From the NCBI RefSeq assembly GCF_047124445.1, contig NZ_CP138921.1, positions 1 through 64,000 of the forward strand: a stretch of 64,000 nucleotides of DNA, read 5' to 3'. Origin of the DNA: Shimia sp047124445 (GTDB taxonomy: Bacteria > Pseudomonadota > Alphaproteobacteria > Rhodobacterales > Rhodobacteraceae). This document shows, piece after piece, positions 14,756 to 23,331 of the stretch (positions are counted from its first letter, which is position 1; the number at the start of each line of letters is the position of its first letter). The notes beneath the pieces are model-generated. The model made no database searches and was not told the origin of the DNA. It was given only the letters and a program-made list of their open reading frames with translations. The position numbers and the translations under genes were made by a program.

Positions 14756-15190
14756 GACAGGAACTCGAGGTACTCTGACGCCACGGCAGCGGGCTTATCC
14801 AGCATTGGAACATGCCCACACTCATCAAGTTTGGTTAAATGTGATGTCGGTAAACTATGATCGAGTAGTGCAGCCCCGCGGATATGAAAAATTCGGTCTT
14901 CTTGTCACCAGATTATCAGCGTCGGCATTTCAAGTGAGGGCGCAAGATCCAAGACCGTAGGCACGTCGGATTTGCTATGCACGACATCCCAAATGCGGCT
15001 GTTAAGATCGACCTGAGCCACCTCGTCCTCCGCCCAAGTCCGAAGGATCGGGCCTGGGACATATGGAATATTGGGGGACAGCCACTCGTTACGTTCAGCA
15101 AAGTCTTCGGTTGTTTGAACGACCATTGGGGTTATCCCGAGATCTCGTGCCTTATCCATGTCACTTGGTGTTGGGGTGGGGATCCCAGCG
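14756..15190 (-). pseudogene. truncated, nonsense-mutated copy of the alpha/beta hydrolase
   Basis: This segment matches the C-terminal part of the intact alpha/beta hydrolase gene at 20,243 to about 20,675 over nearly its full length, in the same orientation. It has a TGA at 14905-14907 where the intact gene has TGT (Cys in IIWCQEDR) and lacks the N-terminal half, including the nucleophile region. Similarity stops near 15,190. The remaining reading (PTPTPSDMDKARDLGITP...) is clearly recognisable, so the duplication is not old. Confidence 0.85.
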
Positions 15191-15221
15191 GCCATTCGTC
15201 CGCCCTCTTTTTGCAGCGGCC

Positions 15222-15416
15222 TTACTTCGGCACAGGCGGCGTTTGGGTCAATTTAGTCATTCGACTCTTTAGTTCTTTCTCAATGATATTTGCTTCGTAG
15301 GGTTTCATTTTTTTCCACCTTGCGCATTCCTCCCTTGTGCGACCACAGCCAAGACACCAGCCACTAGGGCCGGTAAATTCACAGACATCGACGCAGGGAC
15401 TTTTACGTTTTTTCAT
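15222..15416 (-). CDS. DUF1289 family protein
   Basis: 64 residues. SPCVDVCEF...GWCLGCGRTREECARW is the four-cysteine signature of the DUF1289 family (CxxxC...CxxC), presumed to bind a metal. The family is short and common in proteobacteria, with no established function. It starts at ATG 15416 with a poor ribosome binding site and lies just upstream of the hydrolase remnant on the same strand. About 250 bases with no visible gene follow to 15,664. Confidence 0.8.
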   Translation of the reverse strand: MKKRKSPCVDVCEFTGPSGWCLGCGRTREECARWKKMKPYEANIIEKELKSRMTKLTQTPPVPK

Positions 15417-15664
15417 AGTTGTTGAGTACCTTTAGCGGGAGGAAGGTCATTAGTTGCATTCACAGCTGTTGTTCCACAAAAGGCCGATGGAGTGGCCCCA
15501 AACAATTGGATGATCCGCTTTAAGTCTCGTGGGCCTCAGAGTATGGATAAGCGCTGCCGGACCATCGTGCTACCACAATCAGACTTTTCTGGACGTTGGA
15601 GAAAGATACGGCGGCCATCCCCTGCATGCGTCAATTCACTGAGTCCAACGCAACTATGTCGTCG

Positions 15665-18295
15665 TCATTGCGCTTGTCTCAATTGAGACATTAGATTGGA
15701 TGCGACATAACGTGTTTCGACTAGCGAACGTTCCGCGGTGTCAAGCAAATCTCTAGAGGAACTCAATGTTCCATTCTTCAGACAATCTTCGATTTTTCTA
15801 AAACTTCTGTGTAATGCATTAGCGCCCAGGGAGGCGCAGGCACCAACTGCGTTGTGGACACGGGTTTTCAAAGCCTTCTCCCTATAATGTGACGCGTCGC
15901 AGGATTTCAGCCTAAGAATGATGGAAGTGGCTTCATCCAACAGTTCATCTAGAACTAGGTCAGTTGGTCCAACGCCATTTGCTCGAACCAGGCCTTTAAG
16001 CTTTTCCGTTTCAAACACGGATCGGTATGCGAGGTTATCAAAAGTGAAAAATTTCTCTTTTTCCGCCAAGGTAGCTAAAGTTGACTGAAGCGCCTCAATT
16101 GAGATGGGTTTGGTTAAAACACCCTGCATTCCAGAGGAAAAAATCTTTTCTTGGTCATTCGGGCTGGCATGAGCGGTTTGCGCGATAATTTTTGTTGTGC
16201 GATTAGGACCGTCACTTTCTCGCAACCTTCTTGAAACCTCGGTACCGTCCATGTACGGCATACTGATATCCATTAAAATCAGGTCGAAACGTTCGTTCAT
16301 TGCCGCCTCAAGCGCAATCGAACCGTCTTCAGCCTCAGAAACTGAGTGTCCCAATCCTTGAAGCATGTCCGTAAGTAGCAGGCGATTAATTTTGTTGTCA
16401 TCGACTACAAGCACCTTTTTACGTTCCTTGTTTTTGATGGGTTCAGGATTATTACGCAAAGAAGGGGCTTTTAGACTGTTGCGGGTGGTAAACTCGGAGC
16501 AGCCTTCAGGGATATCAACTGGAATTTGTACGCGAAATTCACACCCGTTACCAAACTCGCTATGCAAATCTATCTGACCGTCCAACGCCTCGACAGACGT
16601 TGCTACTATGCTCAACCCAAGACCTGTGCCTTCAGAGTGGCGTCCATAGGATGCGTCAAGCACTGTAAATGGTTCAAAGACACTGTCAAAATCAGATGAT
16701 GGGATTCCTGGGCCACTGTCTTTAATTGTGAACGCTAGAGTTCTAATCGAAACGTGCTCCACTGAAATACTGATTTTCTCGCCCGCTGCAAACTTTACTG
16801 CATTGCCGACGAGGTTTGCGACTATTGTCTTTAACAGCCTCGGGTCGGTCTCTACCTCAAGTGGAGTATTTGGTGCGAATGTGAGGGTGATCCGACCGCC
16901 AGACTGCTCGACTTGTGCAGAGTTTTCTTGAACAATATCACTCATCAGGTCTCTAAGGTTGACTAACTCCTTTTCGAGAATGACTTTGCTGCTGTCGAGC
17001 TTGCTCACTTTTAGTACGTCGTTGACGTGCTTAAGCAGTGTATTTGAAGAGGTGCTCACGTAGCCAAGGTATTTCTTTTGTAAATCGGTTAATTCAGTCC
17101 GCTCCAGTAAGTCGACAGCTCCAATGACACCATTCAACGGCGTACGCATCTCATGACTAAGCACCGAAATAGATTGCGACTTTCGCCTGTTGGCTTCGTT
17201 GGCAGCTTCTAACGAACTCTCCAGTAAAACTCGGTTATCCGACCAGTTGTCCAGCAAGCCGTTGAAAACACCGCGAAGATTTATAAGTTCTTTCGGCGTC
17301 AGACATTTGAATTCGGGTACTCGCGCCGCCAGGTCCCCGCTGCGAACTTTCGTAGCAGCTTTAGATATAGATTGGATAGGTCGCGCAATCAGACCCGATA
17401 GGAACCAGCTGACCAAAGCTGCAAATAACAGGAGCAGTAGTAGTTTTTCCAGAAGCTCGTTAGCTTCAAGTCTCGCGGCTTCTTCAAGTTCGGAAACCGG
17501 CTGCGGTACCATCGCTCCCCAACCCGTGGATGGAACGAATGTGAAGCCGGCAATGACGTCGGCCTTCAATGGTGGAGCATAGAATTGCATTGCTCCGGTT
17601 TGTCCTGACGTCATTCGTTGAACGACTTCAAGTCCAGTTACGTCTTTGGACGTATCAACCCACTCTTGTTTCGGATGTGCTAAAACTCGGCCCTTGTTGT
17701 CTACAATCATGGCATGACCACGTTCTCCAAATGCAATTTCAGATTGTTGTGAAATCACGAAACTCGTGTCGACGGCTCCGACCAATAGAGCCCCTGACTC
17801 CGACACGCGAGCTATGTAGATAACAGGTCCAAAGGGCGACTGTCGGACACCTGAAAAGTTTGAACTGTCGCGAACGGCAATCTCGCGAAGACTGGCTACA
17901 ATTTCCTGTGATGGGGCATCGAATTCTCGGGAATACAAAATGTCGAGAGAACTCTGTTCGAAATCGAAAACTGCCAACATTCTAAATTGGTATGAATCCA
18001 GCAATGCATCCATCGAGCCTGGTGTGAATGAGAGGGCATCGTTCGCCATTACAAAGTCAAAAGTTGCCCGAACATCAACTGCGTAGCGTTCTAACGTCGA
18101 AGCAAGGTTCTCGGCGATAACTAGATGTGATTGCTCTGCATTAGCTATCGCGCGGTTGTATGCTACGTTGTAGCTGTTTTGTACAAGGATGGTTTCCGCC
18201 AGCAGCAAGACAAACAGCATGCCCAAAAAAATGTAAACACGTACTCTTTGGATTATGCCGCAGAATATTCCGGATCGTCTTCTAACTCGCGCCAC
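15665..18295 (-). CDS. hybrid sensor histidine kinase with Cache-like sensor and C-terminal HPt-like region
   Basis: 876 residues. A membrane segment (about 20-40) and a second (about 283-302) enclose a periplasmic Cache-type sensor (GHAMIVDNKGRVLAHP, TGWGAMVPQPVSELE). HAMP (about 303-355), HisKA (SVLSHEMRTPLNGV, His381), HATPase (NLVGNAVKF, DSGPGIP, GTGLGLS) and a receiver (VLVVDDNKINR, DLILMDISMPYMDG, TKPIS) follow. The last 100 residues contain VHNAVGACASLGANAL, which looks like an HPt helix with a candidate His. This would allow a complete His-Asp-His relay in one protein. No cognate output gene is adjacent. The ligand is unknown; Cache domains often sense small metabolites. Confidence 0.93.
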   Translation of the reverse strand: MARVRRRSGIFCGIIQRVRVYIFLGMLFVLLLAETILVQNSYNVAYNRAIANAEQSHLVIAENLASTLERYAVDVRATFDFVMANDALSFTPGSMDALLDSYQFRMLAVFDFEQSSLDILYSREFDAPSQEIVASLREIAVRDSSNFSGVRQSPFGPVIYIARVSESGALLVGAVDTSFVISQQSEIAFGERGHAMIVDNKGRVLAHPKQEWVDTSKDVTGLEVVQRMTSGQTGAMQFYAPPLKADVIAGFTFVPSTGWGAMVPQPVSELEEAARLEANELLEKLLLLLLFAALVSWFLSGLIARPIQSISKAATKVRSGDLAARVPEFKCLTPKELINLRGVFNGLLDNWSDNRVLLESSLEAANEANRRKSQSISVLSHEMRTPLNGVIGAVDLLERTELTDLQKKYLGYVSTSSNTLLKHVNDVLKVSKLDSSKVILEKELVNLRDLMSDIVQENSAQVEQSGGRITLTFAPNTPLEVETDPRLLKTIVANLVGNAVKFAAGEKISISVEHVSIRTLAFTIKDSGPGIPSSDFDSVFEPFTVLDASYGRHSEGTGLGLSIVATSVEALDGQIDLHSEFGNGCEFRVQIPVDIPEGCSEFTTRNSLKAPSLRNNPEPIKNKERKKVLVVDDNKINRLLLTDMLQGLGHSVSEAEDGSIALEAAMNERFDLILMDISMPYMDGTEVSRRLRESDGPNRTTKIIAQTAHASPNDQEKIFSSGMQGVLTKPISIEALQSTLATLAEKEKFFTFDNLAYRSVFETEKLKGLVRANGVGPTDLVLDELLDEATSIILRLKSCDASHYREKALKTRVHNAVGACASLGANALHRSFRKIEDCLKNGTLSSSRDLLDTAERSLVETRYVASNLMSQLRQAQ

Positions 18296-18664
18296 TGAAG
18301 GACCTCCCGTTGCTTTGCAACGGCTAACCTATCTATACAAATGAGCTGGGCGGTATAAAGGTTACTTCACATAACCTTTCGTATATTTCAACAAACCTTC
18401 TGCCTTTTTGACGCGATGAGTTGAATGCTCCGACTGCAGTGACGCAAAGTCGAAAACAACGCTTGAGGATGCGGGAAGGGCATTGTTGGTGGCGTCTGTA
18501 ACACTTCCACGGAAAACATTCGGAATACGCTGATTATTGCAGAAAATCAGTGCTTCGAAGGTCGAAGTCTCACGTTGGCGTGAACGGCAAATCTGAGTTC
18601 GGCCGCGGGTGCGTACCTCTCTACAAGCAAATGAGCGTGAATAATCCAAAGGTAAGGCATTGAA
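18296..18664. other. intergenic region, divergent promoters
   Basis: 369 bases between the minus-strand hybrid kinase and the plus-strand fasciclin gene. A 95-codon minus-strand frame (18362-18649) ends in SLQSEHSTHRVKKAEGLLKYTK. It looks protein-like but has no good start and no family I recognise, and it may be a relic. Promoters for both flanking genes are expected here but not pinned down. Confidence 0.35.
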
Positions 18665-19180
18665 ATGAAAACCATCTGTAAATTCAGCGCAGCCGCGGTT
18701 GCAGTCATGACACTGAGTTCCGCCGCGAGCGCTGCTGACATCGTTGAAATCGCATCGGGCGACGAGCGTTTCTCAACCCTTGTGGCCGCTGTCAGTGCTG
18801 CTGGTCTGGTTGAGACACTGCAGGGCTCCGGTCCATTCACTGTTTATGCGCCTGTGAACGACGCTTTTGCTGCGCTGCCTGAGGGCACTGTGGAAACGCT
18901 TCTTAAGCCTGAGAACAAAGCTCAGCTGACCAATGTGCTCCTCTACCATGTCGATGACCGCAAGCTGAGCGCCGAGATGATCCCGAGCGGTTCGAACTAC
19001 TTCAAGCCAGTTTTGGATTCGGAGCGCTTGTGCATCACTAAAAACTCGTCTGGCGTGTCGATAGCAGATGGCACTGGCGAAATCGCCAACGTTGTTATTG
19101 CAAACATTGAGGCCGACAACGGTGTGATCCATGTGATCGATAAGGTTCTGCTGCCTGGCACCCGCCCTGCCTGCCACTGA
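18665..19180 (+). CDS. secreted fasciclin (FAS1) domain protein
   Basis: 171 residues. A signal peptide (residues 1-23, ending SAASAA) is followed by one FAS1 domain: FSTLVAAVSAAGLVETLQGSGPFTVYAPVNDAFAAL is its N-terminal block, LLYHVDDRKLSAEM the H-box-like block, and GVIHVIDKVLLP the C-terminal strand. Single-domain secreted FAS1 proteins are thought to mediate adhesion or surface interactions. An AAGG ribosome binding site precedes ATG 18665. It is monocistronic, with a terminator hairpin just downstream. Confidence 0.93.
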   Translation: MKTICKFSAAAVAVMTLSSAASAADIVEIASGDERFSTLVAAVSAAGLVETLQGSGPFTVYAPVNDAFAALPEGTVETLLKPENKAQLTNVLLYHVDDRKLSAEMIPSGSNYFKPVLDSERLCITKNSSGVSIADGTGEIANVVIANIEADNGVIHVIDKVLLPGTRPACH

Positions 19181-19200
19181 AAAAGCCATAAAGTGGAATA

Positions 19201-19225
19201 CAGGCCTCGGCGAAACTGAGGCCTG
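19201..19225 (+). terminator. terminator-like hairpin after the fasciclin gene
   Basis: CAGGCCTC (19201-19208) pairs with GAGGCCTG (19218-19225), 20 bases after the stop codon. No clear T run follows, so termination strength is uncertain. Confidence 0.55.
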
Positions 19226-19576
19226 CATCGCTTACGATTTGGGCTGGGTGCTGTCGCTCACGGCAACCGGCCAAAACGGCTTTAAGGGCTGTCTCACGTT
19301 ATGCGGAGTTCGGCGCTCAGTTTGTTGATGCAAGTTGTATCGTCTAATCTCAGCTCAAAGCGGTCTTTGGTCCAGAGTGGGGACGATGGTAGCGAACGGA
19401 TGTTGCGAGTAGCCGCGTTTTGTACCAACGGAATTCTTCGTGTCTTGGCGAATTTGATTTGCGGTGTCAGCATCGTCTCACAACCCTCGGCTTTTCAATA
19501 CTCTAACAACCTAGTCTGCCCTGATAGATGTTCACCGGACCCGCGCCTTTTTGAAGAGTGTGTGTCTTCTGGCGTT
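19226..19576. other. intergenic region without a recognised gene
   Basis: About 350 bases. One 105-codon plus-strand frame crosses it without a ribosome binding site or family features. I see nothing supportable. Confidence 0.45.
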
Positions 19577-19837
19577 CTATTCGACCGAATTATCCGTTTC
19601 AGCCTTTTTGAACACTAGGATCGTTATGAAAATCCCAGAAATTAGCAGAGTATGTGCCGCAGCTGTTACGCCAAAAACAAAGTAACTGCCGACCATGAGC
19701 GAGAAGATTGCGCTCCACATCCAAGCCAGCATTTGCATCAATAAGTGGGCTGTAGGAATGGGCTGGTTTTTGAGTGGGTTCTTGTTTTCATTCATGACTG
19801 AATCCCACATCGTTTTGATGTTCATATTAGTGGTCAT
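19577..19837 (-). CDS. small membrane protein
   Basis: 86 residues, not assigned to a family. After a polar 30-residue N-terminus there are two hydrophobic segments (HLLMQMLAWMWSAIFSLMVG; FGVTAAAHTLLISGIFITIL) and a short charged tail (FKKAETDNSVE), predicting a two-span inner-membrane protein with both ends on the same side. CGGGAG lies 7 bases before ATG 19837, which supports translation. Confidence 0.65.
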   Translation of the reverse strand: MTTNMNIKTMWDSVMNENKNPLKNQPIPTAHLLMQMLAWMWSAIFSLMVGSYFVFGVTAAAHTLLISGIFITILVFKKAETDNSVE

Positions 19838-20219
19838 GTTTCAACTCCCGTTGCATGTTGCATCTTCTCCCACGCAACCTCCTCGGACGTACATAAAAAG
19901 AGCCGCCTTTGTTTGAAAGGCAGGGTACGACAAGGCGAGAAAGCGTGAGTAAAAAATGTACGCGCCAACAGCGCCAACGGACCAATTTTAGCTCATCTTC
20001 GCTTGAAAGATCGGTGTATTCCCTAAGTAGAATCCAAGTCTCCTCAGGGCCAATTATTGTGTTCTTCGTTTGGCAGTTTTTACCCAACTGAGCTGCGAAA
20101 AGTCACTTCCTCCCGTAACACTACGACAGTATCCCGACCACTGCCGGGATCGTCCGGCCTGCCGCTCGCAGAGTTGGCAAAGTGTTCTGAACCTCGCAAG
20201 GGCGACAGGCCGGCTATTG
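19838..20219. other. intergenic region with inverted repeats
   Basis: 382 bases downstream of the hydrolase gene. It contains a hairpin ATCCCG...CGGGAT (20131-20150, 8-base loop) and a wider inverted repeat CCGGCCTG (20154-20161) / CAGGCCGG (20206-20213). They may act as terminators or processing elements for the minus-strand hydrolase transcript. No coding frame is convincing. Confidence 0.5.
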
Positions 20220-21170
20220 TTACTCAGGATCCGGAAGAGACGACAGGAACTTGAGGTACTCTGACGCTACGGCAGTGGGCTTGTCCAACATCGGAACGTG
20301 TCCGCAGTTGTCCAGCGTCGCCAGATGTGATGACGGCAAATTCTGATCGAGTAGTGCAGCCCCGCTGATATGAAAAATCCGGTCTTCTTGACACCAGATT
20401 ATCAGCGTCGGCATCTCAAGTGAGGGCGCAAGATCCAAGACCGTAGGCACGTCGGATTTACTATGCACGACATCCCAAATGCGGGCGTTGTGATCGGCCT
20501 GGGCCACCTCTTCCTCCGCCCAAGTCCGAAGGATCGGGCCGGGGACGTATGGAATATTTGGCGACAGCCACACGTTACGTTCAGCAAAGTTTTCGGTTGT
20601 TTGAACGACCAGTGGGGTAATGCCGAGATCTCGTGCCTTATCCATGTCACTTGGTGTTGGGGTAGGGACCCCGAGTGGGCTGCCGATAAAGGCAAGGCTG
20701 GTGATTAGCTCCGGATGCTCTTCGGCCAAGAGCGCTGCAACATAGGCCCCCATGGAGTTTGCCCCAACGTGAACAGCCTTCAGTTCAAGTGACTGCATTA
20801 CGGTCAGTAAGTTTGCCCGCTGTTGATCTAACAAATAGTCGTCGTCTGCGCGCAGGGCGTTGTCCCCAAAACCGGGAAGATCAACGGCAATGACGCGGTA
20901 GTCCTTGGTAAGGGCACGGGCCACTTCGACCCAGTGTTCTTTGCGGGCATAAATGCCATGCACCAGCAAAACCGTTTCGCCTTGGCCGCCTTCCAAATAA
21001 TGGATATCTCCAACGTCAGTTGAAATCACCTTGGATCTCAGGCCAGCGGAGGCGTTGTTTAGGGATATCAACCCTTTTGCGACCTGCGATGGGAGCACAT
21101 GCCAAGCCACCACGCCGCAGAAAATTAGCAGGCCAAATGCAATGGCCAGCTTTCGAAAAATGTGTGTCAT
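20220..21170 (-). CDS. alpha/beta hydrolase, membrane-anchored
   Basis: 316 residues from ATG 21170, chosen for the GAGG ribosome binding site 5 bases upstream. An N-terminal hydrophobic segment (IAFGLLIFCGVVAWHVL) anchors or exports it. The fold markers are VLLVHGIYARKEHW (oxyanion HG), VDLPGFGDN, the nucleophile elbow GANSMGAYVA (Ser in N-S-M-G), TLIIWCQEDRIFH for the acid, and CGHVPMLDKP with the catalytic His. The substrate is unknown; the family includes esterases and C-C hydrolases. The gene is divergent from an AraC-type regulator 168 bases away, which probably controls it. A decayed partial copy lies at 14,756-15,190. Confidence 0.9.
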   Translation of the reverse strand: MTHIFRKLAIAFGLLIFCGVVAWHVLPSQVAKGLISLNNASAGLRSKVISTDVGDIHYLEGGQGETVLLVHGIYARKEHWVEVARALTKDYRVIAVDLPGFGDNALRADDDYLLDQQRANLLTVMQSLELKAVHVGANSMGAYVAALLAEEHPELITSLAFIGSPLGVPTPTPSDMDKARDLGITPLVVQTTENFAERNVWLSPNIPYVPGPILRTWAEEEVAQADHNARIWDVVHSKSDVPTVLDLAPSLEMPTLIIWCQEDRIFHISGAALLDQNLPSSHLATLDNCGHVPMLDKPTAVASEYLKFLSSLPDPE

Positions 21171-21338
21171 AAGTCCTCGGATTAGGTAGTCAGAGCCAGA
21201 AAGCCTTGCTAAGCACATCTTCCAGACGCCTCTCTTGAAGAAACGTGCAAGTCCCTTCGGACCGTCCTTCACATTTGCCCCTTGCTGCAGCATTCTTAGG
21301 GGGTGCCAAAGTTGCCCATAAAGTTAGGTGAAGTGGTT

Positions 21339-22067
21339 ATGCCTTCAGTTGCCCCCGCTTTTCGCAACCACAAATTCTCCTTCGATAAAGGCGAACTTGG
21401 GATGCATGAGAACCTGATGACATGCGTTATTGTCGGGCGCAAAGAGCCAGTTCTGGTTTGCGATGACAGCGACCAAACGGAAGCGCATGCGATCTGCATC
21501 AAACCCGATGTGCCGCATCGCGTCGTAGTCCGAGAGGGGGGCGCGGAGATTGTGTATTTGGATGGCGTTAAGCTGGACGAGAATGCCCCCAAATTTGGAG
21601 AGCTGTCCGAAGCCTGGCAAGATTTACCTCAGGCAATTCAGGCGAGGGACCACATTGCTCTGGCTGGCTATCGTCAGACGCTCAACAGAGACGACATACC
21701 TTCGGATGCCGGAGTGATGTGGATCGTAGAGCGTCTTTACAAAGACCCCTTTGAAAGGCTGTCTCAGTTAGACCTTGCTCAAGAGTTACAGCTCGAGCGC
21801 ACGCTTGCAATGCGCCACTTTAAATCGACAACGGGCCAGACCTTCCGAAAGTTCAAGATATGGGCTGCTATGATGTGCGCAGTTGATGCTGCGTTTAGTG
21901 GTGAGAAGATCGGTCTTGCAGGAATACAGGCAGGGTTCTCAGACGCGGCACATCTGACAAGGACCGCTGCAACTCTGTTTGGGATCACGCCAACGCAGGG
22001 GTTGTCAGGGCTGAGCGGATTTACCAGCTTTGCTCTATGTCCCAGCATTGTGAAACCCTGCAATTGA
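21339..22067 (+). CDS. AraC-family transcriptional regulator
   Basis: About 242 residues. The N-terminal half is a cupin-like sensor (AHAICIKPDVPHRVVV, AEIVYLDG). The C-terminal half carries the two helix-turn-helix motifs: LDLAQELQLERTLAMRHFKSTTGQTFRKFKIWAAM, then IGLAGIQAGFSDAAHLTRTAATLFGITP. ATG 21339 is preferred because AGGTGA lies 8 bases upstream; GTG 21303 is the alternative. By position it likely regulates the divergent alpha/beta hydrolase. Confidence 0.88.
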   Translation: MPSVAPAFRNHKFSFDKGELGMHENLMTCVIVGRKEPVLVCDDSDQTEAHAICIKPDVPHRVVVREGGAEIVYLDGVKLDENAPKFGELSEAWQDLPQAIQARDHIALAGYRQTLNRDDIPSDAGVMWIVERLYKDPFERLSQLDLAQELQLERTLAMRHFKSTTGQTFRKFKIWAAMMCAVDAAFSGEKIGLAGIQAGFSDAAHLTRTAATLFGITPTQGLSGLSGFTSFALCPSIVKPCN

Positions 22068-22118
22068 TTTTCCGTAACTGTAGTTAGGAAAAGCAGGATC
22101 ATTGTGGAGGTAACTGGC

Positions 22119-22412
22119 ATGCACGACCGCCGCTCTATTTTTTTCGAGCCGTCTCAGGCTGAGATTTCTGATCTAAGTGATTGGCTAATGATCATATCAT
22201 CAACTTTGTCCAACCACGAAACTTTTCACCAGGTTTTTAGATCTTTGGTATCGTTGCTTTGTAAAGCACATGCCGCTGCGGGGCTTACCAAGGTCAACCA
22301 TTCAAACTCTTTCAACTTCGGCTACAAAAATTGGGACGATAAAGAGGAACAGTCAGTTGGTTGTTCTATTAAGATGCAGTCTGCTCAATCTGAATGGCTA
22401 CGAAGCATGTAA
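22119..22412 (+). CDS. small hypothetical protein
   Basis: 97 residues, unrecognised. GGAGG at 22106-22110 is 8 bases before ATG 22119, a strong initiation signal. The N-terminal half is helical (ISDLSDWLMIISSTLSNHETFHQVFRSLVSLLC); the rest is polar. Its end overlaps the 3' end of the convergent response regulator gene by 28 bases. Confidence 0.5.
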   Translation: MHDRRSIFFEPSQAEISDLSDWLMIISSTLSNHETFHQVFRSLVSLLCKAHAAAGLTKVNHSNSFNFGYKNWDDKEEQSVGCSIKMQSAQSEWLRSM

Positions 22413-23101
22413 CCCACGCCCCTGATTGTCTCAAAGTTGTCTTCTGAGTCCATGAGCCCTGACAGTTTCCCACGCAATCGGCTCACTAACCCGTCTATGG
22501 ATCTGTCATACCCAGCCCAATCGCGCCCCCTGATTGAAGTTATAAGCTGCTCTCTACTCATCACTTTATCCATGTTCTTCAGGAGGGTTAGCCAAAGATC
22601 AAATTCGAGCTTGGTTAACCGAATTTGCTCTCCGGAAGGCGCATAAAGCTTGCGGGTTTTGGTATTTGTTCGATACGCAGCATATACGATCTCAGGAAGG
22701 TTCGGCACGGCCTCTTGATGTGGCGCGTTTCTACTTTCAATTCGACGCAGCAAGCTCTTAATGCGTGCAACAAACTCTGACCTCGGGAAAGGCTTAACGA
22801 CATAGTCATCCGCGCCGAGTTCGAGAGACACGACCTTGTCGACCTCGTCAAGCTTACCGGAAAGCACAACTATGCCTGACGAACAGATGTGGCGGATCTT
22901 CCTGATAGCTTCATGTCCGTGCCCGTCGGGTAACAAAAGGTCTACAACAAACAAGTCGAAACGATTGTCCCTGACCTGTTCTTCGAATTGACGCAGTGTT
23001 CTAGCAAAATTCACGCTGTATCCTTGTTCGTAAAAAACTTCCGCGACCTCTTCGGAAAGCGAGATATCATCATCTACGATGAGAATTGTAACTTGCTGCA
23101 T
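22385..23101 (-). CDS. OmpR/PhoB-type response regulator
   Basis: 238 residues. The receiver domain has ILIVDDDISL, phospho-Asp in FVVDLLLPDGHG, the Ser/Thr switch in VVLSGK, and YVVKPF. The C-terminal winged helix (about 140-235) has IRLTKLEFDLWLTLLKN, VMSREQLI and IDGLVSRLRGKL...FETIRGVGYML. It binds DNA as a dimer after phosphorylation. It is divergent from the PAS histidine kinase 230 bases away, its most likely partner. Confidence 0.93.
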   Translation of the reverse strand: MQQVTILIVDDDISLSEEVAEVFYEQGYSVNFARTLRQFEEQVRDNRFDLFVVDLLLPDGHGHEAIRKIRHICSSGIVVLSGKLDEVDKVVSLELGADDYVVKPFPRSEFVARIKSLLRRIESRNAPHQEAVPNLPEIVYAAYRTNTKTRKLYAPSGEQIRLTKLEFDLWLTLLKNMDKVMSREQLITSIRGRDWAGYDRSIDGLVSRLRGKLSGLMDSEDNFETIRGVGYMLRSHSD

Positions 23102-23331
23102 TTGTTATGTCTTTCGGTCTGGCATGCGCTTTGGAGCGACTCCGATGACCGTCCTAAGCTGCCAAGCTGCCGCCATCCACACGGAAAACGGCCTTTGCAC
23201 GCAAAATGTACGAAATTGCACCCTAACTATACTTTTGATCACTCAAGATAGCCAAAATGCATCTTGTCGCACGATTTGGTTAAGCTAGCGATGGCCCAAC
23301 GCCTCTGGCTGCTCAAGACCGTGGCTTGAAA

